From assembly GCA_016165875.1 (NCBI GenBank), contig JABBOT010000080.1, positions 49,062,032 to 49,126,031 of the forward strand: 64,000 nucleotides of DNA, given 5' to 3'. Under the pieces are notes generated by a model. The model was not told the DNA's origin, made no database searches, and was given only the letters and a program-made list of their open reading frames with translations. The position numbers and the translations under genes are program-made. Shown in pieces: positions 22,570-36,953 of the stretch. Positions within the stretch are counted from its first letter, which is position 1. The number at the start of each line of letters is the position of its first letter. Origin of the DNA: Acanthopleura granulata. Lineage: Eukaryota > Mollusca > Polyplacophora > Chitonida > Chitonidae.

Positions 22570-25520
22570 TGAAATATACAAAATATTACAGTGGAATACA
22601 TTTAATATAAATCATTCCTTCGATTCCACAACGCAACAGTTTGGACCGTAAAACAGCTCGCCGTAAATTATCAATGTAACATGTGATTCGCCCCTCCCCC
22701 ACCCCACCCCGGACTACACACTCACAAACATACACAAACATGGCAGACTTGAATTAAGCGTTAACGTGAGAGAGGGGGTCAGTTTCCGGTCAGTTGATGG
22801 CGGAGTCTGAGGATTTACCTTAGGGGGTTTATGATATCAGTCAGTTATGGCAGAGGGCCGGGCAGACTAGCCCATAGTCTGACTGGTTAGTAAATTGTAT
22901 TCAGCAAAGTCCCGCGGCGATTATCCTGTGCCTAAAGCCAGTGGCAAACCTTACGGAAATAGTCTCAGTCGGGGACCAAATCCTCTAACTGTGTTGTAAG
23001 AAGGATTGTTTTGGAACATGCCTCTAACTGTGCCTTTCATAACCGCCTTTTCCAGTTGGACTCCGAAACTGCATAGACAAGCATAGTCAGTATGTTGTAA
23101 TCAATACGATACCCGTCATTTTAAACACATCTGAGGAAAAATCAATGAAATAATAAAACCAGACACATATCCATACGACGAAACATATATACATTTAATT
23201 ACTAGTTATCCACCAACTTTTCTTTGATCTTATCTCATTAACAAGTCATAATTTATAATTTTATCCAAACTAGTGTGACCTAGTCTAAATGTGATAGTAG
23301 TAGCCCAAAACAAAGCCGCCGTCAATTACAAAGTGTAACGTAGAGTAAACATTAGGTAATTCATATTTGTCAGAACATGAGAGCATTCAGACTCGTTACC
23401 CAGAAACCCTCCCAGACTTGTATCGTCAGAGTTGTATAGCCCTTGGTATTGGCAGTCGCAGATTGTTAAAAAAGACGATCTCAAGTTTAGGTCCTTGCAA
23501 TTTTTTGGAAGGCATTCAGATAATATCTAAAATCAATAAACCGGTAAACTTTCTCTACTCTCAACTGCAAAATATTATCTTGTTGTTTTTTTTTTCTTCC
23601 AAATTGTCAGCATGTTATTACAGCGTTATTTATTAACCACCTCGATACTGGATCCTAAAACAGTAAATGACAAATAGGGGAAATCAGTTCTCCTGCAAAC
23701 ATCAGGAGTTCGACTTTGAAGAAGAGCATATTGTTCTGTCTCATTTGTCGATATAGTCCGCTTGCCATAGGCCCATTGTGATTTTCCATACCCAGTCCTG
23801 TGAATTTCACCTTCCATCCCAGAACCGTTATTCACATTTATAAAAACAATAACAACATTTCCAGCCTTTGCAAATATTACAGAACTTGTATGTCGATTGT
23901 CGTACCTAATTACCTCAGTAGAGCAAATGCAAATATTAAACGAGCTTTAATTAAAATGGCACACTTCCTGGTCAGAGAGCAATACGTTCTGTGGGTTATG
24001 TTTGTTTGAATATTATTGTAAAAAAATCAGGGCATATCCGCGAAAATGTCTAATGATTTTTCATGTTAGTACTTTTGCTAGAAACGGTATTTAAAAGTAA
24101 CATTTAACAAAGACGGACGTAAATGACAGATGAAAGGGAATGTTTCCCTGGCCTTGAACCAGTAGTCCTGTGATTTATGTGCAACGCAAGTTACTATTTT
24201 AGTTAGAGACAGTAGCCATTTCAGCATGTACAATACAGGTGTGTGCATGTGTGCAACGCAAGTTACTACTTTAGCTAGAGACAGTAGTCAAAGATATGGC
24301 TTCAACAAAGCAATGAAACGAAACAAATTCGTTCCTGGAGTATCTTGTGTTAATGGTTAATGAGTGAGGTTAATGTATTCTGTGTTTCACTTTGACGGAC
24401 TAAGAGCTTCCGGTAATTCATATAAGTGATTTTTTCATGCTAAAATCTGGTTTGAGTAGTTTTTTTCTCATGATATGGCTGCGACATTGCCGAAGTTGCC
24501 AGAGGTCATAATTATAATCATTCATTCACAGTGAAAGCACTGCTGATTTGTGCTATTTAATGTGTATTAATATCGAATCTGTTCAAGTGCTATTTATACT
24601 TAAATCTCATTCAAAAGGAAAGGTAAGCTCTTGGGAACAGTTTACATATATGAAAGCAAATAGTTGAAGTATAAGACATGGGGCGATTACATGCTGTTGT
24701 TGTTGTTTTTTTCAATGTGTGTGTTTAACCACAAAGAGAATAATCCGCTTGTAGAGTGTAGTTATTGACAGGATTTATCTACAGTTAAATATCCCTGAGA
24801 TCTAATGGGGAGAATGGAAACGGGGAGGGCGGTATGAAAACAACAATGGGTGAGAGGTTAAAAGTTACAAAAACGCCCACATTTTTTTCCACATTTTATG
24901 ATATTTCCAGTGAAAAATTACTGTGTGAGTAAATAAGCTGGCCTTAAACTCTAACATAGGCTGTCACCGTTTGATTCTAGTACCTAGAAACCCTATACAA
25001 TAAACAGTTTTCTATAAACGTGCTGAAGGTGTTATAATTCTTGTTTAAAAACAAAACAGATGGAGTAAACATGTCGCTTAGCATTTTACAGAATGCATTA
25101 CAGAATGCATATATATATGTGGCGTCCGTCTTGAAGTTAATACTCGGACGAAAGTATGGTCACGGTTCCCAAAGGCCAATGTCTTGGATGATTTGGTTTC
25201 TTCAACTAATCACAGCATCAAGATGTTTTACTGGCGTGAGCTTAACACTGCTCTTGGTCATATACAGAAGTTTGATACATTTCATGGCGGATATGCAACA
25301 ATATAGAAGCAGTACAAATACCAGTCGGACTAAACTGAGATTTGTAATGTTGTCTTACAGCAATTAAGGTGTTTAACACATTCAACGAGTCGTACAATTT
25401 TTTAACCCAACATTCAATGCCTTCAAATGTTCGTGTGAACCCCTGATGATGTTTTCTCCCCCAACCCCACCCCAGCTAATCCTCTCCCCTGGGGCATATC
25501 CGGAGACCTCACCTACGGTA
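22570..25520. other. Intergenic stretch before peroxidase gene A
   Basis: No gene recognised. A direct duplication of about 37 bp (GTGCAACGCAAGTTACTA...GAGACAGTAG) occurs at 24178-24215 and 24251-24288. Open frames at 23367-23636 and 23626-23835 carry no motif I can name. Confidence 0.35.
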
Positions 25521-25524
25521 ACCG

Positions 25525-25532
25525 TATATATA
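25525..25532 (+). promoter_or_regulatory. TATA-like box of peroxidase gene A
   Basis: TATATATA about 100 bp upstream of the start codon at 25629, leaving room for a 5' UTR of about 75 bp if transcription starts about 30 bp downstream. Confidence 0.5.
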
Positions 25533-25628
25533 CCGGTCTAATTCAGCCGGTATTTCATATCAGCTGCAACATTCTGAACAGAGAACAACACCGGCGACAA
25601 TCAGCAAGGAACAGGGCAGCGATTGAAA

Positions 25629-28600
25629 ATGAGGTAAGGAATCCTGTTGGGGCAACATGGCATAAATATTAATCAACAGGTAAAACCTTGGAAAAACTTT
25701 TTAACGCATTTGAGAACATTAGAAAACAGTTTTTTTATTGCAACACCAAGATTGCGTACATGAGTATATGGCGTAGACTTTAGGTAGGATCAATCGTGGC
25801 CGAGTGGTCCTGATCGCAAGTACTGAAAGCTTCATTATATTCCCTCAGATCCTGTCCACTCCATTCCTGTTGTGAGCATGTCAGCCGTTATGTCACTAGG
25901 TTTTATCAAACGGATCTGGCCGGCTCATTGCCCCTTCCCCGTGACTAGACGGCTGTATCGGTGGATAAGGGTATAATGCACATAAGATGAAATGTCCATC
26001 CTTGTCATTTTCAGGTTTCCGACTGTGTGTTTGATCGGTGTGGTTTGCGGTTTGCTCAAGGTAAGGTTTCTCGATAGCGTCTGACTTAAAGAAACTCAAA
26101 ATCAACCGGGGCAACAAAGGACACTAAATGTTGTGTTTACAGACTTGTGTAACACACTAATTTGATGCCTTAGCTTTGACGAATTCTTTCAGTTAACGTG
26201 TATTTTGTCAGACCCTCGCACTCCATAGTAATTGAGAAGAGTCTCCAAAAGATAAACTCAATTCAAACCATAATCTGTCGGAATATGTCAGAGAGAAGAG
26301 TTTGATTATTTATTTATTTGATTGGTGTTTTACGCCGTACCCACTTATACGACCGCGGCCAGCATTATGGTGGGAGGAAACCAGGTAGAGTCCGAGGGTT
26401 GCTGGCAGATCTTCCCAGGTACTGTCTGAGAGGAATTTAGCATAAGCTGGGTTTGAACTCACAGCGACCGCATTGGTGAAAGGTTTCTGGGTCATTACGC
26501 TGTACTAGCGCGCTAACCAACAGAACCACGGAGGCCCCCGGGAGCAGAGTTTGTGTCACTGTATAACATGTGGCTGATTCACACGACAGCTAGACAGCGC
26601 TATATGAACATCCCTTTGGCCATGTTTACGCCCTGCTGTTACTCGTAGTGACTGACATCCTGGTGTCCAATTAGACAAACAGTATTGCCGTCGTTTAGGA
26701 TTATAGTAACTAACTTGGAATGGCACAGATTCTACAGATCGAAATTACCAGAGACCACTCTGGGTTTCGACATCAGATTCATTTCTATATGAATTACCAG
26801 TATTTGTTGATGACCAGAAGAAGTTTTACAATTGTAACATACAAGGGTATCTTGTATGTGTGTAAGATGTTTTGGGGTCTTTTCAACCTAACATGCCCAG
26901 GTTTCGTGTTGTGTGATCTTTCTACAAAATGGGCTCTTACTGTTGTGAATTTGTCTCAAACATCTTTACTTCAGGGATGCGAGTGTTTAGACGTGGGAAC
27001 GCCGAAGAGACTTGTTGACTCTGCCAGGAGAACGCGCGCCAAAGAGGACGCTTTGTACCAGCTGAGGTTCCAGAGCGGTAGGGGACCTTGTGACCTTGAC
27101 AGATATCGTCACTGACATGTCGGCCATGTCAAGCTAATTTACATTCACTCTTTATCTGTGTTCAGTAATGCACTTGCAAAATCATAAATCATAAATTCAC
27201 GATCGTAAAGATCGTGTCCAGTTTCTCTTCAAAGTTATTATTATTATTATTATTGTTGTTGTTGTTTAGCAAAGGGTTTTTTATAAGTTGTATAATGTCT
27301 AATTTCTTTTTGTCAACTACTCGGTACGTGTGCGGGCTGGCACTGAATGCACACGTCCGGGATATCTTGTCGTAAATCACCGGTTGTGTAACAAAACAGA
27401 CATAATGGACGCTTTAACCCGCAGGAGTGGACAAAAAGGTGGAGGATTTCAAAACCATAGAAGGAGTAATTTTCGAAGAAACACCGGAACTAGCTGTTGA
27501 GATGAGCAGACAGAGCAGACTGGTTAACTGGATATCCTTTCTCATCAGGTACACAATTAACGCAGTCAACTCTATAAACATGAAGAGTGATATAATCTGG
27601 AGCTCCTGTTTTTTTCCCTTCACTTCAGATAGTTGTGCATTCTGTACTGTAATATTGTAGTTAGACATTCCTTCCTTCACCAGCTGGATGTTCTCGATAT
27701 ATATACAGTAAATGTAAAATTATCAACTATCGACATAATAATTGCAAGTTCCAAATACGATTGGCAGGAAGGAGAAGATCAACGCCACAGTGAGAGAGAT
27801 CATCGACTTTACAGATCTTCCCAAGCGGCTCGATAGTGTTTACTGCCCATTTGAGCTTTCTCAGAAATGTATGAGATCCAAATACCGGTCTTTGGACGGA
27901 ACCTGTAACAATCTAGAGCAGCCGCTAAGAGGGGCAAGCTTCACTCCATTCGCCAGGTTGATGCAACCTGAATACGAAACAAGTAAGCATTTGACAGTAT
28001 GGGGGAAACTGCAAACCATTTGTAATCAGCCTCAATCGGTGTTGTTTTCTGTGACACTACTACCTATTACAGAATTTCCTGGAGCGATATGGTGGAGTGT
28101 CTCAAAACAAGCGCATCAACTTTAAAATTGTATCTTATCACCGACTAAAGGCATTGTTTACTTTGTGAATGAAAATAAAAGACAACAATAAATTTAATTT
28201 TAGTGATTATGGAGCAGAGAAATGCAACATCGGGTTATAGAAAGATCAGACTGATTATATTTGATAAAATGGCGCCACGTTTCGATTTTGCACCATTTTG
28301 CTTACTTTGAACAGTGACATCTTGGTTATAGCGTATCTCAAAAATAATAAGACACGCGTTTTAAACCTTTGCTAAGATAACCACTTGAAGCTTTCGCTTT
28401 TGGCAGTTTCCATATAAAATTTAATTGATAAAATGTTCCAACTATCTATGACTACATATCTACCTTTGGCAGGTGTTGGCGACTTGTCCTTGGATGATCA
28501 GCCACGCCGACATGGTAAGACCGGGCAATTACCTGGCGCTCGGGTTGTAAGCCGAGCCGTCCATCAAGGGACCTCTACGGAGAAGTCGGACCGTGACATC

Positions 28601-31600
28601 AGTGCCATCTTCACATTCTGGGGCCAGTTCATGGCCCACATGATTTCAGACAGAGCCGTTTCAACTGGTAACTCACGGGAAAGAATTGGATGTCGCTGTG
28701 TTTATATATAATGTCACTATTGATGTGTGAAAACAGCCTGTAGAACAATTACTGTACTGTTCCCAATACATTTAGCGTTGCTGCATGCATATGGGAATTA
28801 AAAACATGAAAATAGGTTCACGCATGTGTTATCTTTAAGGCTGGTAGCTGCCATATCCTATATTCTCGATCTCGTCACGTGATTTTCACTATAAAACAAA
28901 CCCGTGTAATAAGCAGTTACACAGACCCTAAAGCCTTTGCAGGGACACGAAGAGCCGGATACCATGTTGTTGTCTCGAGCACGCGCGGTGAAGTGAAGTA
29001 AAGAATCTGAATTATTTGTTTCTAAGAAAGATTTTTAATATCGCACGTCCATTTGACAGGTCACCGGAATGCCAAAGTGGACTGCTGCTCGCAAGGTCTG
29101 CCCACGTAAGTGTTGTTCCACTTTCTCTGCTTATTTTAACATGAACCTTTATTGTTTTCTTCCCCTAGAACAAAGTGAACGACAGAGGACCATGTACACG
29201 GATAAGGCATGTTCAACTACTATTGCTTCGAGATTAGTTTATCTGTTTGTTGAAGTTTCCCAATGTTGTGAGCGGACGAGATGACAGAGGCAGAGAATGC
29301 GTTCGATCGTTTCTATTCATTTGCAAAATGCGCACGCTAAGCTTTTTGTAAAGAGCTGTTAGCCCTAGCTTGAGATAAGAGAACCTCTGCATAGCTGCAC
29401 GTTGCATGTACACAGTTTTCATAATCGATGTTTTAGTCCTCAAGATTTGTATGCATCTTATTACAGACCTCGCTCCGAGTGTTTCAACATCGAAATTCCG
29501 GAAGGGGACCCGTTCAGAGCGGATGGGCGGACCTGTTTGGGATTTCTGAGATCTATGGAAGTAACGACTATGGGATGTGTGACAGGTACTTAATAGTAGC
29601 TTCTTTCTATAAGAGACTTGTTCGTTTCACTGTTTCTCACGTAAAATTGCATTTTTCGGTATGCTCCATTCATCACCCCCTCCCCACTCACCGCAACACC
29701 ACCAGCTACTTACTGAAAGGATACTTGGAATAAGGGATGCCTGGCGGTGTCACGAATGGTGCTAGTTAAACCCAACGTTCAGTGAACCAACTATAACATT
29801 TTCAGTGGTTGACAGATACTTTGAAGAAGGAGAATCAAAGATAGCAGCAAATTTGTGTGGACACAAATAATACTTTATATAAACATTGGCACATGTTTAA
29901 CTGAAAATAATTGCTTGTATGTTGTACAGGCAAAAGAGAACAGCTGAATCTTGCTTCTTCCTATATTGATGGTAGTGCAGTCTACGGATCAGACAAAGAA
30001 AAGGTGGAATTTCTGAGGACACATAATGGTGGTAAGCGGTTTTTATTTTTTTAAACGACGATTCAAAATGATATAAATATATATAAATGGCCATTAGAAA
30101 AAACATCTACGCTGACGTCCACATGAATGCCTCTCTCTTGATGGAACAGACCTTTTTCGACGCTGACACATTGTGGACACCGTTTGTGATCAACAGCCAA
30201 AGTTTTCTTTGATTTGAACGCTTTATCTGCTTATTTGTTACATACACTCGTTCACATGGTTTACCTCCTTATACCATCCAGGTGAGCTGTTGACGTCAGA
30301 ACCGAACCAGCTTCCCTACAAGCCTCACCCCAATGTACTCGCCCAGAGGATGGGACTGGCCTTCGCACGAGCAGGTACGCATAGTCAGTAATCCGTCCGT
30401 CCCCCCGGCATGCCGGTTACGTCCTGGTCAGCGCTTAGTTCTTCATCTGTTAGCAATTTTAACATTAATCAAGCATTTGAATGAAATTTTGTGGAAAGCT
30501 TGGCCTTGTGCTAAAGGCCAATCCAGTATATTTTGGTAGTGTTTCAGATTGGGAACGTTATCGTTTTAAACGATTCAACATTGACAGGCAGCACAGACAT
30601 GCGCATTAATGGGCCTTTGCAGTGCGGGGATTTTTCAGTGTGGAGGTTCAGTGAGGATCTCGCACTGTTTTCTTCATGTCACTGAATAACAAATTATCCA
30701 CGGCTGTTGGTGTTGCAAATCAAAATACTTCATCCGTCAGTTAGGAAACATTCTGCCTGTAATGCTGGTTATCTCCGAATTCTTTTTTGTTATAAAGCTG
30801 CCTCATCCATTTCACAAATTTACAAGTTGGTGCTGATTTATTAGCATTTTTTATATAACTCGTCTATGGAAGAGCTTGTCAGTCTGACTGTTTACTCGTC
30901 TACAAACAGGTGATCCTAGGGCCCCAGAAGTCCCCATGTTAACCGGAATCCACACGGTATGGGTGAGAGAGCATAACCGTATTGCACGAGAGCTCGCTGT
31001 GATAAACCGGCTGTGGGACGACGAGAGGCTGTACCAGGAGGCCAGGCGAATCATTGTGGCCCTGATCCAGCATATCACCTACAACGAGTGGTTACCCATT
31101 CTCTTTGGCCCCTCCATAACCAAGAACTACGATCTCCGCCCCCGGGCCTTTGGCTTCTACACAGGGTACGATCCCACAGTCGACGCATCCACCACTAACG
31201 TCGTGTCCACGGCAGCTTTCCGCTTCGGCCACTCTCTGCTTACGTCAACGTTTCCTTTATGTGAAAAGGGTTTCACAGAAGGTAGCTCTCCTGCATTGAA
31301 GCTAGGTGACATTTTCTTCCAGTCCAACCAATACCTGTTGCACGAACATGGTTTAATGAGAGGGCTGTTGAAGAAACCGGTGGCTAGCATGGATGCATTC
31401 ATCGTCAACGACCTTACAAATAAATTGTTCAAAACTCACCACGGAAATGGCGGGGATCTGGCGGCGTTCAACATCCAAAGAGGCCGGGACCATGGACTTC
31501 CGTCGTACAACTCCTGGAGAAGGTTCATGGGTCAGTCCCCAGCGACCTCCTTCACATCAGAGGAGGGTGGATTCAAAGATATCCCCGAGAGCACCGTCCA

Positions 31601-33467
31601 TGCACTGGCCAGTGTTTACAAGTGAGTCCCCAGGGTGACATGTGAAAAGTTATTAGACTAACTTGAATGAAGAAAACGAAGTGCTATCGAAGGTAACTTC
31701 TCAACAGGAAGAGGCAGCAAATCAATAATACTTAGTATTAAAAGAAAGCCAAAAACTTTTGCTTATTAATGATATAAAATTCAAATTTTTCTGTCATGTC
31801 TGTTGCTAGAAAAACACGTTTAAACTTATCCGTTATATAGAAAAGATGCCTTCCATTCGACGCAGCCATTGTCATACTCATTATCCATAGCCCTGAATAT
31901 GGCTGCTTTTGCAAAACCACTGAAGACGCGCAAACTATTTAATGTTTTCCACAAAACAGCAATGATGTGATAGCTGTGCACATGGCTAACGAAAGTAGAG
32001 CAGCTTTTACAGTAATGTTAATTATTTGCTGCCTCTTCCTTTAATGTGCATGTCGAAAATTCGCTTTAGTCGCTGTACAAGTTTCCGTAGACGACATATT
32101 TCACTGGAAGATAATGTCACTATTTCCTAATGTATTGTGTGGGCTGCATTTTTCAGATTTTAATTAGTCTGTTTCATGAATTAATTTTGAAACCATTTTC
32201 CGGAATGGGTCTTCTCTAATAAAACAGTTACAATCCATTTTTCAGCCACACCGATGACGTGGACGTTTGGACTGGGGGTGTCTCAGAGAAACCCGTGCCT
32301 GGGGGATTGTTAGGACCGCTGTTTTCACACCTGATGGCCAGTCAGTTCAGCCGTTACCGGCAGGGGGACCGATTCTGGTACGAAACGTCGGAGAAACCTC
32401 AGGCTTTTACTTCAGGTGAGTTAGCACACTTATATTACCTTCGTAAAATCGTTTGGCAGCCTACGCCCTATCCTGCAATGAAAAAAACAACGACCTCCTT
32501 CTTTCGGTTTCTGATTTTGTCGGAAGTTTTGTTTGAACATTCTGTTTAAAAGCAATAATTGCACTACTTACATAACCATCGCGTGCCGGGTTGGACCACT
32601 GCTTACATAACCATCATGTGCCTGGTTGGACCACCGGTGTCAATACCTTTGTGTCAAGCCTGTGTTTGAGTTCATCAACAAGAATGTTAGGCAAACTGGT
32701 AACATTCTGCACGCGACTTTACCTCGTTCCACCGGGTGTGGACCCTAAAACGCTGGAGCTAAGGCGCGCGCTGTAAAACAACTATTCTGATTAGACCACC
32801 ATTACAACGATCCTTTCCGACGAAGTGTTTGCCTGGTCCATCGTTCAGTCAGTCCACGAAAGACAACGGCTGTAATAAGTAGTGTTGCTGTCTGGTTTTC
32901 AGCTCAGCTGGAGGAGATCCGCATGATCAGCTTTGCTCGTATCTTGTGTAACAGCTTCGAGGTGGACACGGTCCAGCCCCAGGCATTCCGCGTGGCCACA
33001 GCTGATGGGTAACTACCACATTGCCTATACTGTAACCAAAGCTTTGAGCAATGTATCCTGTCATGGTAATCAGTGGGAATTGGGGTTGAATAATTGGTTT
33101 CTGTGCTGCTGTATAACATCTGTATTTTCCAATTTAGAAATATTTGAGTCGTCTGGTATTAACGCCATAAAAACAAATAGGCCGGGTTCTAGGCTTTTAT
33201 AATTGTTAAATGTGTCGCCTTTGCACATGTATTAAGAATTCTACTCTTCGGAAGTTACGAGGTTACCACCCATGGTCTGATGTTCTTTGCTGGACCGCTT
33301 GCCACGGAAAAGTGGTCGCAGAAAGGAATAGAAAGACATTCATCAGAATGAAACACCTACAGTTTACTTTTAAAGCGCTATAAACAATGCTGTTTCTTTC
33401 TTTCAGAAATAGACGCATCTCTTGTTCAGGTCTTCGACAAATGGATCTTTCATTGTGGCGAGAGTAA
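25629..33467 (+). CDS. Secreted animal haem peroxidase, copy A (14 exons)
   Basis: Exons: 25629-25633, 26015-26060, 26975-27077, 27425-27548, 27768-27982, 28473-28667, 29060-29105, 29467-29585, 29930-30031, 30282-30374, 30910-31621, 32246-32415, 32903-33008, 33407-33467. They join to 698 codons with consistent phases. A five-base first coding exon (ATGAG) plus exon 2 encode the signal peptide MRFPTVCLIGVVCGLLK. The body is one animal (MPO/peroxidasin-type) haem-peroxidase domain: distal His about 220 in WGQFMAHM, Ca-loop SYIDGSAVYGSD, distal Arg 353 and haem-linked Glu 356 in GDPRAPEV, WVREHNRIA, proximal His about 457 in AAFRFGHS, and AFNIQRGRDHGLPSYNSWRR. The Asp just before the distal His (Asp94 of myeloperoxidase, a haem-ester residue) is Ala, and the Ca-ligand Asp just after is Met. 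Likely an extracellular H2O2-dependent oxidase, with altered haem or Ca binding. Two cysteines in CCSQGLP and others suggest disulfides. Confidence 0.9.
26307..26537 (-). mobile_element. SINE (family S1) in peroxidase A intron 2
   Basis: Same element as at 14521: ATTTATTTATTTGATTGGTG at its left edge, the GCCAGCATTATGGTGGGAGG core, and the tRNA-like head GGGCCTCCGTGGTTCTGTTG at its right edge (minus strand). The head-proximal half is intact and the GGGCAGAGCCC box is changed. Confidence 0.75.
27227..27267. repeat. (TTA)n(TTG)n microsatellite
   Basis: About seven TTA followed by four TTG triplets in intron 3 of peroxidase A. Confidence 0.9.
32571..32640. repeat. Short 32-bp direct duplication in peroxidase A intron 12
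   Basis: CTTACATAACCATC(G/A)(C/T)GTGCC(G/T)GGTTGGACCAC occurs twice in tandem. It does not touch an exon. Confidence 0.6.
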
Positions 33468-34019
33468 CGTCGAGACTCCATATCCAGCCTAGGAATTCGA
33501 TGTAGAATTGTACGAATTCATACCAATGCCCCAATACGCCAGACTACCACACAACATAGCCCGTATGCAGAAGATTTTTGTGAAGTAGTTTTTTCATCAG
33601 ACCGCCTCGTTGTCTCATTGTAAAACTAGTTAATATCACTAACAAGAACTTCTTGATGTATAATTTAGTATTTGCTATTCCCGTATTCAATTATGCAAGC
33701 CAGCAATTGGGACTGCTTCGTGCAGGCCTGTATTTAAGGATTTCATGTTCTTGTGGTATTTCAGAATGGGGATGCTTTATGTATGTGTTTTTTGTCCGCT
33801 GTCCTGTTGTTTCATTGTGTAAACTGTCTACTGTCTCAGACTCGGAATGCTTTCTCTATATTTTATTATCTTCTTGTAATAGACACACTAGAATTCTTGT
33901 CCATATGTTCATTAAAGTGGTGACAAAATTTTATATATATTTAGAAATGGAGCATTTAAGTTATATAGATTAGGATGATTACATTATTCATATTTTTTAT
34001 AAATCTTGTCATATTTTGA

Positions 34020-34025
34020 AATAAA
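34020..34025 (+). terminator. Candidate AATAAA of peroxidase gene A
   Basis: First good AATAAA, about 550 bp after the TAA at 33465-33467; the sequence between is AT-rich 3' UTR-like with no other feature. Confidence 0.5.
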
Positions 34026-34360
34026 GCCAAAATATGAAATACTTGCATTTTATTTCTGTTTTGTTGTGATCATGTGAGCTCGACCAGTGTTCGATGTAGG
34101 AAGCCTGCAGAAATGAAGCACACATCACTGTGGAAACAGTGAGTAAGTTTGCTCGAGAAACTTTACTGGGCCATCTGATTGAACCTATGCGTTGAAACAG
34201 ACCTTCGTAATGAACATCCTGGGTGGATGTTTTGCAAGCCAATTTCCCAAACAACGTTCAACACAAAACATGCACCAGTAGGACTATGACATAATATGTA
34301 GTGTGAACTTAAGGCGTATTCATGCAAAGAGAAACAGTCAACAGCTTTAAATGATGACGG

Positions 34361-34580
34361 ATTTATTTATTTACATATTTATTTATTTGGCGCTTTACTC
34401 CATACTCGAGAATGTTTCACTTATACGACAGCGGCCAGCATTGTGGTGGCAGATGCCGGGGGTAACCCATGATCATCCGAGGGTAGCTCGCTGGCCTTAT
34501 CGTGTCCGGTCGTGGAGGAATCCAGCAGGAGTTGAACTCATAACGACCGCATGGGCGAGAGGCTCCTTTGTCATTGTGAC
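34361..34580 (-). mobile_element. SINE (family S1), diverged copy
   Basis: ATTTATTTATTTGG, CGCTTTACTCCATACTCGAG, CACTTATACGACAGCGGCCA and AACTCATAACGACCGCATGG blocks match the other S1 copies in the same order; the tRNA-like head is missing. Confidence 0.65.
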
Positions 34581-34589
34581 AATGATGGA

Positions 34590-36953
34590 CACATTCATCA
34601 ACACCCTCTTGCAGGTATCGAATGCAGTTAACATATCAGCTGGTTATAGTAACTAATGTGACAGCCTTTTGAACTATTTTGGACAATTTATCCTACCTGT
34701 GAATGGCGTTTAGTTTCCAAAGCATCATTCGCCTGAACATTCTGTCCAGCAGGATATGAATTATTATTAAATCAGGTTTGCAAATGAGGCTCAGATGTTA
34801 TTGAATTTACTGCCCTCTCTATTTTCGTGTACTTTCATAACTCTTTGTTTCGATATTTTGCAGCTTAAGAATCAATTTAAAACATTATATTTTTTCATTC
34901 TAATCATAACCACATGTGCCTTACTTATACCTCGCCATGTTGAATGGTATGCTGTAGTCTGTTTCCCACGGTACTACTAAACTAGTACGTGACCTAGACC
35001 CGAAAATTTTGGAGATGCGGTGGGGTTTTCCTTGTGTTTTGTTCTCGTCCACACCTACACCGGTATTCTACCCCAACTCGTTTTGTATCACTGTCTTAGC
35101 TTGATATAATCTCAGTGGGATTAGTATAAGTTACCGATGACTGACAGAACTGTGATCTTTCTGTGAACCGCGCATGGCAAATGTTGAATCCAGGTAATAT
35201 TTTATAAGTCACCTTGGATAATTTAGGTCACAATCTCACTTACTAGTCTTGGATGAGGGCCACTGAGCTAGACCATAGCCACAGTTATCGCCTGTCGGAA
35301 TCCACAGGGAGGATGAGGTAAGAAATTAACGTAGATTTTCAGTATCTGCTTAATGCAGATGTTAACAGCTCAACTAGAATCCCCAGTGAACGTCCGGTGC
35401 AATGAACTATACCATAGGCAGTTTGTCAAATACCAAGAGAGATATATACGCTAGATGTCTGTCTAGCCTCTACGGATTCATTCGCCCTTGCTTGCCTAAA
35501 TGTGCTTTGAAACGTAAAGATAAAACTGAATGAAAAATGCTTCCCAAGCACAACATTGTTTTGGGGACAACAGTCATGTTTCTGTATAAAGGGAATTCTC
35601 ATAGTGCCCACAAGCCCTCTAAAATACAAAAAAAAGGAACGAAAATGTGGCAGTATGTACTTAAAATATCACAGGAAAGAGCAAGACACGCTGTAAACTG
35701 TTCCCTCCAAGAGAACATTAAAATGGCGATTAACCTCCGAATTTTGGGTTGGAAACGAATGTCAAACTTCTGTTTTCTTCCGTTCGTGGCTTTTTCGCCC
35801 AATTTAAAAAATATATATATATAAAAACAAACTTGCGGTAATCAAAAAGAACGATTTCGCGTCTTCATGGTGTATTGTACGATGTATAATTATATGCATA
35901 TGTACGATGTGCTCCTGAGCCCAGAGCGTGCGAGTCAACACAAACGTGGTGGTACAGAGGCTAAGTTGTGGGGACATTCAAACACATCAACGACTTCAAA
36001 GCCAGCTTTGCGCTGGAATAATATAGAGTCGGCTTTGTGCTGGAATAATATAAAGTCAGCTTTGTGCTGGAATAATATGGAGCCAGCTTTGAAGTCAGGT
36101 TTGTGCTAGAAAATAAACTGTGATAACATGAATGTACAGTTACAGAGCAATGTTCACGTTATCTTATAAGTTACACTTTTCAAGTGTATAATTACAAAGT
36201 AGTCTCGTTTCAACAAGTATACTGTACTGTTTGAGTTTAAGGGTAAAATTTCAGAGGGGTTTACAATTACATAATACCGTAAGTGGATGTTCATGCACAC
36301 TGGTACAAGCTGGTACTGTTGGGTAAGCTAACATTCAAACCACCCTGATCATCAAACGCATAGGCAAACACACTTAAATGTTTTGTATCTGTTGGTGTAG
36401 ATGATCTGTGTGTTTGTCTTGTAAACATTGCTGTTCAACAGAGCAATACAAGAGGAATAAATATCTTTACTAAGAGTATTCAAGTGTGTGATACGCCCTC
36501 TTACTCTCGGAATTTCAGTTGTAGATTTCTCTACCCATTTCTTTCCTTGTTTGCAAAGTATTTAACGATCCGTCTTTTAACACATTTATTCGTGCTTGTG
36601 CAATGATGCGCCAGGCGATACATTGTAGACGATGTAAGGTGACAGGGTGAATCAATGAGAGAATTGGCCCACACTGGGAGATTGTCGATGGATGTTTGTT
36701 CTATACGTTGCGTGTCGAAGACGGATTTGAATCTGATATGATTGAATGAAAGAGTTGGTACAAAAGTGCAACTGGTACAATTATTAAATTTAACTGGTAG
36801 AGTTAAACTTATTGAAATCAAAAGAAGGACTAATTATGTTACTGTATAAACAGAGATAGTGCAGTTTTCATTAGGTGTTTCCAAGCAAGACAGTCGGCTA
36901 CACTGAACATGGATATGAAATCTGTTCACACTCCGTATGAGAAACTTGTTGCA
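34590..36953. other. Intergenic region between the two peroxidase genes
   Basis: No gene found. A 30-bp tandem repeat (GCTTTGTGCTGGAATAATAT + 10 bp, about 3.5 copies) lies at 35996-36108. The remaining open frames overlap each other and have no motifs. Confidence 0.45.
35996..36108. repeat. 30-bp tandem repeat, about 3.5 copies
   Basis: Unit GCTTTGTGCTGGAATAATAT followed by AGAGTCG, AAAGTCA or GGAGCCA; small and diverged at the 3' end. Confidence 0.8.
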
